Assembly: GCF_028610625.1 (NCBI RefSeq)
Contig: NZ_JAQQWU010000003.1
Coordinates: 397,490 to 461,489 of the forward strand
Reading direction: 5' to 3'
Length of the DNA: 64,000 nucleotides
From: Guptibacillus spartinae
GTDB taxonomy: Bacteria; Bacillota; Bacilli; Bacillales; Guptibacillaceae
Position numbers and translations under genes: made by a program. Below are positions 14,952-24,257 of this stretch, piece by piece. The first letter of the stretch is position 1; each line of letters opens with the position of its first letter. The notes beneath the pieces were generated by a model that was not told the DNA's origin, ran no database searches, and saw only the letters and a list, made by a program, of their open reading frames with translations.

Positions 14952-15587
14952 ATGTCAGTAAGTGTAAAAGAAAATCAGAGTGTATTAGACGTGATGAAAG
15001 ACCGACATTCTGTTAGAAAGTTTGAAAAAGGCGTCAAAATTCCTGAAGATGAGATGAATGAAATTCTAAATGCTACAATTGAAGCTCCTTCTTCATGGAA
15101 TCTTCAGCATTGGAAGTTTCTTGTCATTGAAAGTGACGAGCAGAAAGAAAAGCTTCTTCCAATCGCCTTTAACCAACAACAAATCGTGGATAGCTCAGCT
15201 ACCATTGTCATCCTTGGTGACATGGAAGCTAATCTACACGCAGAAGAAATTTACGGACAAGCTGTCGAATTAGGTTTTATGGATAATGCTGTAAAGGAAA
15301 CGCTTGTTGGTCAAATTAACGGTGCATATGAACGTGAAGGTTTTGCGTTAAGTGAAGCGATCAAAAATAGTTCATTGGCAGCGATGCAGCTGATGCTTGC
15401 TGCAAAAGCAAAAGATTATGACACCGTTGCAATGGGTGGGTTTAATCCGGTAGCACTTGTTGAAGAGTTCAACATTCCTACGCGCTATGTTCCTACAATG
15501 CTTATTTCTGTGGGGAAAGCGGCTGTTGAAGCACATGGAACAGCTCGTTTCCCACTTGAGCGCGTCGTTATAAAAGAAAGTTTCTAA
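14952..15587 (+). CDS. Nitroreductase family protein (YodC/YdgI-like)
   Basis: A 211-aa FMN-dependent NAD(P)H nitroreductase: DVMKDRHSVRKFEKG (FMN phosphate site), EAPSSWNLQHWKF, KNSSLAAMQLMLAAKAKDYDTVAMGGF and VPTMLISVGK. It is close in layout to B. subtilis YdgI/YodC, which act on nitro-aromatics and quinone-type electrophiles. AAAGGAGAG sets ATG 14952. Its promoter has the fourth TGTAA-N9-TTACA-type palindrome, suggesting control by the nearby Rrf2 regulator in response to redox or electrophile stress. A strong terminator follows. Confidence 0.92.
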   Translation: MSVSVKENQSVLDVMKDRHSVRKFEKGVKIPEDEMNEILNATIEAPSSWNLQHWKFLVIESDEQKEKLLPIAFNQQQIVDSSATIVILGDMEANLHAEEIYGQAVELGFMDNAVKETLVGQINGAYEREGFALSEAIKNSSLAAMQLMLAAKAKDYDTVAMGGFNPVALVEEFNIPTRYVPTMLISVGKAAVEAHGTARFPLERVVIKESF

Positions 15588-15598
15588 TGGTAGATCTC

Positions 15599-15631
15599 GA
15601 AAAAGGAAGGGCAACTTGCCCTTCCTTTTTC
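15599..15631 (+). terminator. Terminator after the nitroreductase gene
   Basis: Fourteen-bp stem AAAAGGAAGGGCAA / TTGCCCTTCCTTTT with a 1-nt centre, then T. Confidence 0.88.
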
Positions 15632-15745
15632 TATTGGGGCCCCTTCTATCATCAAATAAAAAGGATTCATCTAAAATACGAATCCAAATTCATGATTTTG
15701 TAGAGGAAGACGGTATACTAGAAAGAGAGAATAAGGGGGGATCAC

Positions 15746-17500
15746 ATGGCACAGGTAGTTGAACAAGAGAAAAAGATGAACTGGCGTGGACTTTCAAAGC
15801 TAATCCGAGATACTAACCCGTCGAAACCTCTTGTAGCAGTAGCAATTGCAATGAGTATGATCGGAACGATCGCTGGATTAATTGTTCCATTTTTTACGAA
15901 AAACTTAGTGGATCAGCTTTCGGGTAGCACACTTTCATCAGGGGTTATTACGTTATTAATTGCTGCGTTTATCGTTCAAGCGATTTTTTCAGGATTATCC
16001 ATGTATCTGCTTTTATATATAGGCGAAACGGTGGTCGCCCGCTTAAGAGAGCGATTAATGAAGAAAGTACTTTCTCTTCAAATTCCGTACTTTGACCATA
16101 ATCGTGTGGGAGATACGACAAGTCGGATTGTCAATGATACAGGAGTTATAAAGGACCTCGTATCAAATCATTTGATTAGTTTATTAACGAGCACCCTCTC
16201 CATTGTCGGTTCAATCGGAATATTGCTTTATTTAGATTGGAAATTAACGGCGATCTTACTTGCAGTGGTGCCAATTATGATGATTGGGATCCGCTTTATC
16301 GGAAAACGAATGTATAAAGTATCAAAAGGTTTGCAGGAAGAAACGGCTAAATTTACTGCTACGATTACTCAAGTGTTATCAGAAGTTCGTCTTGTTAAAT
16401 TCTCTATGGCTGAGAATGTGGAAGAGGAGAATGGAAAGAACGGGATAAAAAATGTTTTTAGCTATAGTATGAAGGAAGCGAAAATCTATGCGCTTCTCAT
16501 GCCTCTCATGACCTTGTTATTGATGGGGGTACTGGTCGTTATTGTGGGGTATGGCGGCGTACGCGTGTCGACTGGTGAATTAACGGCAGGAGAACTCGTT
16601 GCCTTCCTTTTATACTTGTTTCAGATTATTATCCCGTTTAGTTCCATGGCGCGTTTTTTAACAGCTATACAAAAAGCAATGGGAGCAACTGAACGACTTC
16701 AATTCTTACTTGATCATGATAGTGAAGAGCGTTCAAATGGTGACGAAGTGGAAAACCCAGCACAAGTTCTTTCATTTAAGAATGTTGAATTTTCATATGG
16801 GAAAGAATTGGTTTTGAAAAAAGCTTCATTTGACGTTCCACCTGGTAAGGTAACAGCGATTGTTGGCCCTAGCGGTAGCGGGAAAACAACGACTTTTTCC
16901 TTGATTGAACGCTTTTATCAGGCGCAAGCAGGAGAAATCACCCTTGGGGGGAAAGACATCTCTGATTTTTCCCTTGTTTCATGGCGAAAGCAAATAGGGT
17001 ATGTTTCTCAAGAAAGTCCGTTGATTGCAGGGACAATTAAAGAGAATATTGTATATGGCTTAGAAGAAGAAGTTTCGGTTCAAGCTATTGAAGCTGCAGC
17101 TAGTCAAGCATATGCCCTTCCTTTTATCAAGGATCTTCCTAACGGGCTTGATACTGAAATCGGAGAAAGAGGGATCAAGCTTTCAGGTGGTCAACGACAG
17201 CGTATTGCGATTGCTCGCGCGATTGTACGAAATCCCACGATTCTTTTGTTAGATGAAGCGACGTCAAGTCTTGATAGTACCTCAGAAGTTCAAGTGCAAC
17301 GTGCTTTGAACAATTTAATGAAAGATCGAACGACAATTGTGATTGCTCATCGTCTTTCAACGGTAGTTCATGCAGATCAAATTTTGGTTATGGAAAATGG
17401 GAGAGTATCCGCACAAGGTACACATGAAGAATTGTTTATGAAAAGCGATCTCTATAAGGAGCTCGCGCAACAACAATTTCAAATGGAAGAAAGCTCATAA
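15746..17500 (+). CDS. bmrA: Multidrug ABC exporter, half-transporter (BmrA-like)
   Basis: A 584-aa homodimeric-type exporter. Six membrane helices (about 30-300) are fused to an ATPase with Walker A GPSGSGKTTT near 374, Q-loop YVSQESP, signature LSGGQRQR near 478, Walker B ILLLDEATSSLD and the H-loop AHRLSTV. Sequence and length closely follow B. subtilis BmrA. It pumps amphiphilic drugs or lipids outward using ATP. GGGGGGATCAC precedes ATG 15746. It is monocistronic with its own terminator. The substrate in this organism is unknown. Confidence 0.92.
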   Translation: MAQVVEQEKKMNWRGLSKLIRDTNPSKPLVAVAIAMSMIGTIAGLIVPFFTKNLVDQLSGSTLSSGVITLLIAAFIVQAIFSGLSMYLLLYIGETVVARLRERLMKKVLSLQIPYFDHNRVGDTTSRIVNDTGVIKDLVSNHLISLLTSTLSIVGSIGILLYLDWKLTAILLAVVPIMMIGIRFIGKRMYKVSKGLQEETAKFTATITQVLSEVRLVKFSMAENVEEENGKNGIKNVFSYSMKEAKIYALLMPLMTLLLMGVLVVIVGYGGVRVSTGELTAGELVAFLLYLFQIIIPFSSMARFLTAIQKAMGATERLQFLLDHDSEERSNGDEVENPAQVLSFKNVEFSYGKELVLKKASFDVPPGKVTAIVGPSGSGKTTTFSLIERFYQAQAGEITLGGKDISDFSLVSWRKQIGYVSQESPLIAGTIKENIVYGLEEEVSVQAIEAAASQAYALPFIKDLPNGLDTEIGERGIKLSGGQRQRIAIARAIVRNPTILLLDEATSSLDSTSEVQVQRALNNLMKDRTTIVIAHRLSTVVHADQILVMENGRVSAQGTHEELFMKSDLYKELAQQQFQMEESS

Positions 17501-17501
17501 G

Positions 17502-17533
17502 AAAAGGTGTCGGGTAATGTCCCGACACCTTTT
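17502..17533. terminator. Bidirectional terminator between bmrA and alanine symporter gene
   Basis: Thirteen-bp stem AAAAGGTGTCGGG / CCCGACACCTTTT between convergent genes. Confidence 0.92.
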
Positions 17534-17543
17534 TACACACATT

Positions 17544-18896
17544 TTAATTTGATACTCCTGTAGAATGTGCTTCACGTTTTTCTTCTTTGACTTTGTCTAG
17601 GAAGCGCTTTGTTTCAGCAACGACAACGCCTGACAGTCCGAGTAGGCCAATTAAGTTTGGTAGTGCCATTAAACCATTGAAGATGTCTGCAAGTAGCCAA
17701 ACAACATTCAGTTTTAAAGTTGTTCCTACAAAAACGGCTAATACGAAAACAAATCGATAATATTTAATCGATGCGTCTCCAAATAGATACGAGAAGCATT
17801 TTTCTCCGTAATAAGACCAACCAAGAACAGTGGAATAAGCAAAAAGAATAAGTCCAATTGTCACAATGAGTGCGCCAGGAACGCCAAGAAACTTTTCAAA
17901 TGTTGCCGTTGTTAAGGCAGCTCCATTCAGGTCGCCTCCGTAAAGATCTCCCATAACGAGCGCGATTCCAGTGATGGAACAAACAACAATCGTATCAATA
18001 AAAACCTGAGTCATTGATACTAGAGCTTGCCGTCCTGGATAATCGGTTTTCGCAGCTGCAGCAGCAATTGGAGCAGAACCAAGACCAGCTTCATTCGAGA
18101 ACACCCCACGCGCCACACCGTAACGAATAACGGCACCAATCGCACCACCGGCAGCAGCTTCACCTGTAAAAGCATCTGAGAAAATAAGCGATACAGCAGC
18201 AGGTACAAGATTAAGATTCATAAAGATAACGACTAATCCGCCAATAACATAAAATAAGGCCATAACTGGAACGAAGTAAGCTGTTACTTTACCAATACTT
18301 TTAATCCCACCTAGAATAACCATTCCAGTGAAGAGCATAAGAACAAGACCCGTAATCCACGGCGCAATCCCAAAAGTTGCGACCGCATCAGCAACCGAGT
18401 TCGATTGCACCATATTTCCAATTCCAAACGCAGCAAATGCACCAAAGAAAGCAAAAATCATACCAAGCCATTTCATATTAAGACCCTTATCCAGGTAATA
18501 CATTGGCCCCCCTGACATTTCACCGTTTGCGTTCACCGAGCGATATTTTACCGCAAGAATGGCTTCTGCATATTTTGTCGCCATTCCAAACAGCGCGCTG
18601 ATCCACATCCAGAGGACGGCACCAGGCCCACCCACAAAAACCGCTGTTGCAACACCAGCGATATTACCTGTTCCAATTGTGGCAGCGAGTGCTGTCATTA
18701 ACGCCTGAAAGTGTGAGATATCTCCTTCAGATGTTTTGTCTTGCTTCTTCGTAAAGGCTTGCTTCAACGCGTATGGAAGCATGGTGAATTGGAGAAAACC
18801 AAGACGAATTGTGAGGTAAATCCCCGTTCCAACGAGCAAAACGAGGAGAGGCCACCCCCAAACAAATCCACTAATACTACTTAATGCTGCTTCCAA
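17544..18896 (-). CDS. Sodium/alanine symporter (AGCS family)
   Basis: A 450-aa transporter with about ten to eleven helices and AGCS signatures: MTALAATIGTGNIAGVATAVFVGGPGAVLWMW, GGPMYYLDKG, GVFSNEAGLGSAPIAAAAA. It imports alanine or glycine with sodium (or protons). Start TTG 18894-18896 is chosen because AAGGAGGAG lies 6 nt upstream and the protein then begins MEAALSSISGFVWG. Longer in-frame starts upstream lack a ribosome binding site. A paralogue is encoded at 26249. Confidence 0.93.
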   Translation of the reverse strand: MEAALSSISGFVWGWPLLVLLVGTGIYLTIRLGFLQFTMLPYALKQAFTKKQDKTSEGDISHFQALMTALAATIGTGNIAGVATAVFVGGPGAVLWMWISALFGMATKYAEAILAVKYRSVNANGEMSGGPMYYLDKGLNMKWLGMIFAFFGAFAAFGIGNMVQSNSVADAVATFGIAPWITGLVLMLFTGMVILGGIKSIGKVTAYFVPVMALFYVIGGLVVIFMNLNLVPAAVSLIFSDAFTGEAAAGGAIGAVIRYGVARGVFSNEAGLGSAPIAAAAAKTDYPGRQALVSMTQVFIDTIVVCSITGIALVMGDLYGGDLNGAALTTATFEKFLGVPGALIVTIGLILFAYSTVLGWSYYGEKCFSYLFGDASIKYYRFVFVLAVFVGTTLKLNVVWLLADIFNGLMALPNLIGLLGLSGVVVAETKRFLDKVKEEKREAHSTGVSN

Positions 18897-19092
18897 TAAG
18901 AACTCCTCCTTTATGTATGTTAATACTAAATATTCTAACAAATTACCACAATAACCTTTATAATACAAAATAATTTTTTTCAGAAAGTTGTCGAATGATT
19001 GATAATAGCGCTTACTAATGTTCGTTCATGCACTTTGTTCGATTAAAATAAATTTCTTTTGTATGGTAGAGATAGTAGAGGAGGAATAGGAT

Positions 19093-19860
19093 ATGAAGTA
19101 CTTTGATCTATCAAACAAGGTAGCTGTCGTTACGGGCGGCGGAAGAGGGATTGGAAAAGCAGCGGCTCAGGCACTCTCTGAAGCTGGTGCAAAAGTTGCT
19201 CTAATTGGACGAACGTTTTCGGTACTGAATGAAACGGCAACAGAAATAAATAATGAGACGCATGGAGAAGTTCTTCCATTTTCTTGTGACGTTACAAAGG
19301 AAGAGCAGATAAAAGAATTAGTAACTGATATCCATCAAAAGCTAGGTTCTATTAGCATTCTCATTAACAATGCAGGGAAAACGGTACGCAAGTCCATCGA
19401 GGAATTGGAACCAGGGGAATGGGACGATGTCATGGAAACCAATGTAAAATCTGTTTATATGATGACAAGAGCTGTGCTTCCTGATTTAAAAGAACAACAG
19501 GAATCACGGATTATTAACATCGCATCCATGGCTAGTGAAGTTGGTCTGCCATTCTCCACCCCATATGGTCCAAGTAAAGCAGCAGTCGTCCAATTGTCGA
19601 AGCAGTTAGCACAAGAGCTCTCACCATTTGGTATTACCGTGAATGCAATTAGTCCCGGCTTCATCAAAACACCATTTAACGAAAAAGCGCTTGATAACCC
19701 AATTTTTTTGAATAAAATTAACAACAGTAATCCAATGCACCGTATTGGTCAGTTGGAAGAATTAATCCCTGCAGTTCTCTATCTCGCTTCACCTTATTCT
19801 AGCTATACGACAGGGCAGAACCTTGTCATTGATGGTGGGACAACTTCTCACGCCTTTTAA
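19093..19860 (+). CDS. SDR-family NAD(P)-dependent oxidoreductase
   Basis: A 255-aa classical short-chain dehydrogenase: cofactor loop VTGGGRGIGKAAA (TGxxxGxG), NNAG at the central sheet, catalytic Ser (NIASMAS) and YGPSKAA (Tyr-x-x-x-Lys), and the C-terminal ITVNAISPGFIKTPF plus DGGTTSHAF. The substrate (a sugar alcohol, ketone or acyl chain) cannot be told. GAGGAGGAATAGG precedes ATG 19093. It is divergent from the alanine symporter gene and single. Confidence 0.9.
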   Translation: MKYFDLSNKVAVVTGGGRGIGKAAAQALSEAGAKVALIGRTFSVLNETATEINNETHGEVLPFSCDVTKEEQIKELVTDIHQKLGSISILINNAGKTVRKSIEELEPGEWDDVMETNVKSVYMMTRAVLPDLKEQQESRIINIASMASEVGLPFSTPYGPSKAAVVQLSKQLAQELSPFGITVNAISPGFIKTPFNEKALDNPIFLNKINNSNPMHRIGQLEELIPAVLYLASPYSSYTTGQNLVIDGGTTSHAF

Positions 19861-19924
19861 ATGTGGGCTTGAAAGAAGGGAGGCCCTCCTTTATAATAAA
19901 TGTAACCTGAAAAGAAAAAGGGGA

Positions 19925-20101
19925 AAAGTTTATGTTATCGGTGATTCTTAACTAACGTAATTTTATAGACAGTATGGTTTTTAAAGACGCATAAATACGA
20001 TGCTTATTTAACTATGCCTTCTGTCAATTTAGTTAAGAACACAGATTAAGCTCATGAATGATGACGACCATTCCAGCTGCGCACCTGTGCGCGGCTTTTT
20101 A
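19925..20101 (+). other. Structured intergenic segment with tiny ORF and terminator
   Basis: The 19861-20272 gap has no normal gene. A possible ATG at 19932 with AAAAGGGG upstream would give a 7-aa peptide MLSVILN ending in TAA. Around its end begins a 10-bp stem TTCTTAACTA (19945-19954) / TAGTTAAGAA (20030-20039), continued by GACAG/CTGTC. Then comes a terminator hairpin AGCTGCGCA / TGCGCGGCT with T5 (20075-20100). This looks like a small RNA or attenuating leader, but matches no riboswitch class I know. Confidence 0.4.
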
Positions 20102-20147
20102 TATGCTTTTTTAAGCATGGGATTGGGGAAGTCTACCCTTTTATGAA

Positions 20148-20189
20148 AGAGCTACGAATGAACCTGTGTTCATTTGTAGCTCTTTTTTT
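20148..20189 (+). terminator. Strong second terminator before the MutS2-like gene
   Basis: Sixteen-bp stem AGAGCTACGAATGAAC / GTTCATTTGTAGCTCT with a 4-nt loop and T7, only 84 nt upstream of the next start codon. A promoter must lie between it and 20273, or it acts as an attenuator. Confidence 0.85.
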
Positions 20190-20272
20190 CGTTGGAAGAA
20201 AGGGTGTGTATGTATGTTAATTGAACGAATGCCTCATCTCAGAAACAAAAAACAATTTAGGAGGAAGAAAAA

Positions 20273-22192
20273 TTGAACGAACAAACGATGAAAACACTTG
20301 AATTTGATAAAATTCGGAGCGAGATCGCCCACTATGCGCTTTCCGAAGAAGCGAAAGAGGAGATTCAGAAAATGAAACCCTCACATGATAGGCAGGTGGT
20401 GCAAAACAGATTAAATGAAATAACTGAGGCAAAAGCCATTATCCAAAAGAGTTCAAGCGTTCCTCTCCATGGTCTTCATGGCATTATTCAAGTAATGAAG
20501 CAACTAAACAAGGGAGTTGCATTACGACCTGATCAGCTCACAACCGTACTTGATTTGATTGAAAGCGGACGAAAAATGAAGCAGTTTATGGTAGGGAAAG
20601 AGTGGTTAGCTCCTACGATTTCAAGTTATGTGCATTCTCTTTATGAACTAACGGATCTTAAAGAAGAATTGAAACGAGCGATACGAAATGGCGAGATTGA
20701 CGATGTAGCGAGTAAAGAGTTAGGGAGAATTCGGAAGAAAATGACTGTATATGAAGAAAGGGTGAAGGAGAAACTCAACCAGCTTCTGCGCTCATCATCG
20801 AAACGAAAAGCTCTCCAGGATACGATTATTAGTGATCGTAACGGACATTATGTTGTCGCGGTGAAAAAGGAATATCGTAAACAAATTAAAGGAACGGTAC
20901 ATGATCAATCGTCAAGTGGATCGACCGTATATATTGAACCTGAGGAAGTTCGAAAAGTTCAAATGGAGTTAAACGAGTTAAAAGCTGACGAATACTTGGA
21001 GGAACAAAAAATCTTAAGTAGACTAACAGGGCAAGTGGAGCAATTTGTTCAGGAAATCTCCATTAATATTGAGACGATGACGCATTATGATACTATCTTT
21101 GCTAAAGCAAAATATAGTGTAGCGATTGATGGCAGTCACGTTCAGCTCTCAACTGAGCCAATGATCGAACTACGCTACGGTCGTCATCCTTTGTTAGCAA
21201 AAGAAGCCGTTCCGCTAACTCTTGAACTTGGAAAAGGATATAAAGGTTTAGTCATTACAGGCCCGAATACTGGCGGGAAAACGGTCGCCATTAAAACAGT
21301 AGGTCTTCTTGCGATGATGGTGCAATGTGGCTTACACATTCCTGCTGAAGAATCTTCTGTGTTTGGAATGTTTGGTGCTATTCTCGTGGATATTGGTGAT
21401 GGACAGAGTATAGAACAATCGTTAAGTACCTTCTCTTCACGAATTTCGAATATAATTACCATTTTACAAGATGCAGGCCCTAATGCTCTTGTGATTTTAG
21501 ATGAGCTTGGTTCAGGCACTGACCCTGGTGAAGGGATGGGAATTGCCGTATCGATTTTAGAACAATTAAATCGCCTCGGCGCAACCATTCTTTCTACGAC
21601 GCACTATAGCGAGATGAAGAATTTTGCATCGGCTCATCCGGATTTTGAAAATGGATCGATGGAGTTTGATCCAGAATCCTTAAGGCCAACGTTTAAGTTG
21701 CGCATGGGGATACCAGGTGAAAGTCAGGCATTTGCGATTGCACTTCGGCTCGGCATGCACCCTGCCATCATTGAACGGGCACATGAAATAACGTATCAGG
21801 AGAAGCAAACTTACGCTAGGGGAGATCAGCGCGAATGGCACTATGAACAACAGTTGAGTAGTAAAAAAGTCGATCAACCGCGACGGCAAAAAGTACAAAT
21901 TGAAAAGCACTTTGAACCGTATGCCGTTGGAGACAGCGTAGCGATACCTTCTATAGAGGAAAAAGGAATCGTTTATAAACCGATCGATGAGTTTGGGAAC
22001 GTGATTGTCATGATTAATGGCAAAAATGAGACGATTCACGCGAAGCGCTTACAGCTCCTTCTTCCTGCAAGTGAACTGTATCCGGAGAATTATGATTTTG
22101 ATATTCTTTTTGAATCGGTTGAGAACAGAAAGAAAAAGAAATTAATGAATCGAAAGCATGTGGAAGGGTTGAAAATTGATTATGAAGAGTAA
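20273..22192 (+). CDS. MutS2-like ATPase lacking the Smr nuclease domain
   Basis: A 639-aa MutS-family protein. Domains: lever/clamp helices (about 1-290) including the MutS2-type motif SSSGSTVYIEPEEVRKVQMELNEL, then an ABC-type ATPase with Walker A GPNTGGKT near 329, Walker B VILDELGSGTDPGEGMG near 406 and the H-loop STTHYSEMK. Standard Bacillus MutS2 is about 785 aa and ends in a Smr endonuclease domain. Here the chain stops about 150 residues earlier after a KOW-like segment, so nuclease activity is not expected. Start is TTG with AGGAGGAAGAAAAA upstream. MutS2 binds branched DNA and collided ribosomes; the role of a Smr-less form is open. Confidence 0.88.
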   Translation: MNEQTMKTLEFDKIRSEIAHYALSEEAKEEIQKMKPSHDRQVVQNRLNEITEAKAIIQKSSSVPLHGLHGIIQVMKQLNKGVALRPDQLTTVLDLIESGRKMKQFMVGKEWLAPTISSYVHSLYELTDLKEELKRAIRNGEIDDVASKELGRIRKKMTVYEERVKEKLNQLLRSSSKRKALQDTIISDRNGHYVVAVKKEYRKQIKGTVHDQSSSGSTVYIEPEEVRKVQMELNELKADEYLEEQKILSRLTGQVEQFVQEISINIETMTHYDTIFAKAKYSVAIDGSHVQLSTEPMIELRYGRHPLLAKEAVPLTLELGKGYKGLVITGPNTGGKTVAIKTVGLLAMMVQCGLHIPAEESSVFGMFGAILVDIGDGQSIEQSLSTFSSRISNIITILQDAGPNALVILDELGSGTDPGEGMGIAVSILEQLNRLGATILSTTHYSEMKNFASAHPDFENGSMEFDPESLRPTFKLRMGIPGESQAFAIALRLGMHPAIIERAHEITYQEKQTYARGDQREWHYEQQLSSKKVDQPRRQKVQIEKHFEPYAVGDSVAIPSIEEKGIVYKPIDEFGNVIVMINGKNETIHAKRLQLLLPASELYPENYDFDILFESVENRKKKKLMNRKHVEGLKIDYEE

Positions 22193-22335
22193 CGAAAAGT
22201 AGATATAAGCCGCAATGAAAGGGGTTCTCTCCTAAAGTATTAATCTCTCTGCGTAAAATATCGGTAAAAAGGGTAATGCATCTACTAGAACATTCTGCTC
22301 GGGCAGAAAAGATCGTAAAGTGGAGGATGAGAGAG

Positions 22336-22803
22336 ATGCAAAAAATGAACAGAGGAATTTTAACAGCCGTATCGTCAATCGCAATTGCTCAAGGATTGAA
22401 GATTTTAACGCATAAGAAATTGACAGGAGAGTGGGATTTGAAGCAAGTCGCGACAACCGGTGGCATGCCTAGTTCACATTCCGCTGGTGTGGCGGCCCTT
22501 ACTTCTTACATTGCTTCAAACAAAGGGTCTCGTCATACGGAAACAGCCCTAGCGACAATTTTTGGAGTGATCGTGATGTATGATGCCCAGGGAGTACGGC
22601 GTCATACTGGAGAAATTGCTGCACTCGTAAACGATTTAGAAGATAATCTGGCGACGATCTCAGGCGATTACCCAAGCATGCAGTTTGTAGAAAGAGATAA
22701 AGAGTTGAAAGAGCTCCTTGGACATCAGCCTGTTGAAGTTCTAGGTGGCGCAATATTAGGAGCAACTTTAGGCTTCATTTCGGCTAAAGTTGAGAATAAA
22801 TAG
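22336..22803 (+). CDS. yuiD: Divergent PAP2-family membrane protein (YuiD-like)
   Basis: A 155-aa membrane protein with the DUF212 pattern: TTGGMPSSHSAGVAALTSYIA, FGVIVMYDAQGVRRHTGE and LLGHQPVEVLGGAILGATLGF. It resembles acid phosphatases of the PAP2 type with the His/Asp residues of PSSHS and the HTGE region retained. It likely dephosphorylates a lipid-linked phosphate. ATG 22336 has GTGGAGG 9 nt upstream. In-frame ATGs at 22327 and 22345 are alternatives, and an upstream start at 22276 has no ribosome binding site. Confidence 0.88.
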   Translation: MQKMNRGILTAVSSIAIAQGLKILTHKKLTGEWDLKQVATTGGMPSSHSAGVAALTSYIASNKGSRHTETALATIFGVIVMYDAQGVRRHTGEIAALVNDLEDNLATISGDYPSMQFVERDKELKELLGHQPVEVLGGAILGATLGFISAKVENK

Positions 22804-22813
22804 TAGAAAAATG

Positions 22814-22844
22814 AAACCATAGGCGCTTCGCCTATGGTTTTTTT
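22814..22844 (+). terminator. Terminator after yuiD
   Basis: Twelve-bp stem AAACCATAGGCG / CGCCTATGGTTT and T run. Confidence 0.92.
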
Positions 22845-22984
22845 CGTTATGACGAGATCCCCGAATTAATAGTATTTTTCATGACTAATCATACTACCAG
22901 CACATCACTCAAACAGATTGCTTTCATTTAAAAAGCGATTTTGAAATAATATGAAGGGCACGAAGGATAGAGGAGGAAATTAAA

Positions 22985-24088
22985 TTGACCCATACAGAAA
23001 AATCGACTGAAGCGTTATTTAAAACGTTCAATAGCGAAAAATTATCTTTAGAAAATCGTACGGTTATGGCACCGATGACGAGAGGCTTTTCACCAGGAAA
23101 TGTACCTGGAGAAGATGTAGCCGCATACTATCGTCGTCGAGCTGAGAATGGTGTTGGATTAATCGTTACAGAAGGAACTGGCATTAACCATCCTTCATCC
23201 GTTTCCGGTGCGAGTATTCCGGTCTTCCATGGTGAAAAAGCACTTAAAGGTTGGGAAAATGTTGTGAAAGAAGTACATGAAGCAGGTGGTAAGATTGCAC
23301 CTCAGCTTTGGCACGTTGGAATGACTCGGAAATTGGGTGAACTCCCTAATGAAGAAGCACAGCCGGTTGGCCCTTCTGGTCTAGCCCTATCCGGTGAGAA
23401 AGTAAATGAGCCTTTAACAACAGAAGAGGTTGAACAGCTTGTTGAAGCATATGCTCAGGCAGCCGCAGACGCGAAACAACTTGGCTTTGATGCAATTGAA
23501 CTCCATGGGGCTCACGGCTATTTAATTGACCAATTCTTTTATGAACAGACAAATCAACGCACGGACCGCTATGGTGGTGACCTTGTAGGCAGAACGCAAT
23601 TCGCAGTTGAAATTATTGAAGCATGCCGTCGTGAAGTTGGGCCGGATTTCCCAATTATTTTTCGTTTTTCTCAATGGAAAATGCACGACTATAAAGCGAA
23701 ACTCGCGACGACACCTGAAGAGTTAGATCAGTTTCTAACGCCGCTCGTTGAAGCTGGAGTTGATATTTTCCATTGCTCAACACGTCGTTTCTGGGAGCCA
23801 GAATTTGAAGGTTCTGAATTAAATCTAGCTGGTTGGACTAAGAAACTAACTGGTAAGCCAGTTATTTCTGTAGGTTCAGTTGGACTTGATGGCGAATTCA
23901 CAAGTTTTGCTGGAGCTAATACCACTAGTCTTGATGGTTTGATTGAAAAACTAGAGAATGAAGAATTTGATCTTGTAGCAATTGGTCGCTCGCTATTAAT
24001 GGATCCTGAGTGGGTAACTAAAGTACGTGATGGCCGCGCGGATGATCTTCTTCCATTTAATAAAGAAGCTTTGCAAAAGTTATACTAA
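22985..24088 (+). CDS. Old yellow enzyme-type NADH:flavin oxidoreductase
   Basis: A 367-aa FMN barrel enzyme: NRTVMAPMTRGFSPGNVPGEDVAAYYRRRAENGVGLIVTEGTGINHPSS, QLWHVGM, FDAIELHGAHGYLIDQFFYEQTNQRTDRYGGDLVGRTQF (the H-G-A-H-G-Y active site and FMN contacts) and LVAIGRSLLMDPEW. It reduces alpha,beta-unsaturated carbonyls, nitro esters or similar electrophiles with NAD(P)H. Start is TTG 22985 behind GAGGAGGAAATTAAA. It is monocistronic and followed by an unusually long terminator stem. Confidence 0.93.
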   Translation: MTHTEKSTEALFKTFNSEKLSLENRTVMAPMTRGFSPGNVPGEDVAAYYRRRAENGVGLIVTEGTGINHPSSVSGASIPVFHGEKALKGWENVVKEVHEAGGKIAPQLWHVGMTRKLGELPNEEAQPVGPSGLALSGEKVNEPLTTEEVEQLVEAYAQAAADAKQLGFDAIELHGAHGYLIDQFFYEQTNQRTDRYGGDLVGRTQFAVEIIEACRREVGPDFPIIFRFSQWKMHDYKAKLATTPEELDQFLTPLVEAGVDIFHCSTRRFWEPEFEGSELNLAGWTKKLTGKPVISVGSVGLDGEFTSFAGANTTSLDGLIEKLENEEFDLVAIGRSLLMDPEWVTKVRDGRADDLLPFNKEALQKLY

Positions 24089-24120
24089 GCGAAACGGTTC
24101 TAGGTATGAACAGCTTTTAC

Positions 24121-24164
24121 ATCAAGTATCCCTCTACATTATGTAGAGGGATACTTGATTTTTT
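24121..24164 (+). terminator. Long-stem terminator after the old yellow enzyme gene
   Basis: Nineteen-bp perfect stem (24121-24139 / 24141-24159) around a single central base, then T run. Confidence 0.92.
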
Positions 24165-24257
24165 ATGACTTATCTAAAATAGTTACATACTATTATTTAC
24201 CAAAATACTAAGATAGGTGTAGAATCGATTAAGAACAGTCATGGAAAAATAACTTTT

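Noticed and set aside
19925..20101. T-box or known riboswitch upstream of the MutS2-like gene
   Set aside because: No T-box consensus (AGGGTGGNACCGCG), specifier or other known aptamer motif was found; kept only as an unassigned structure.
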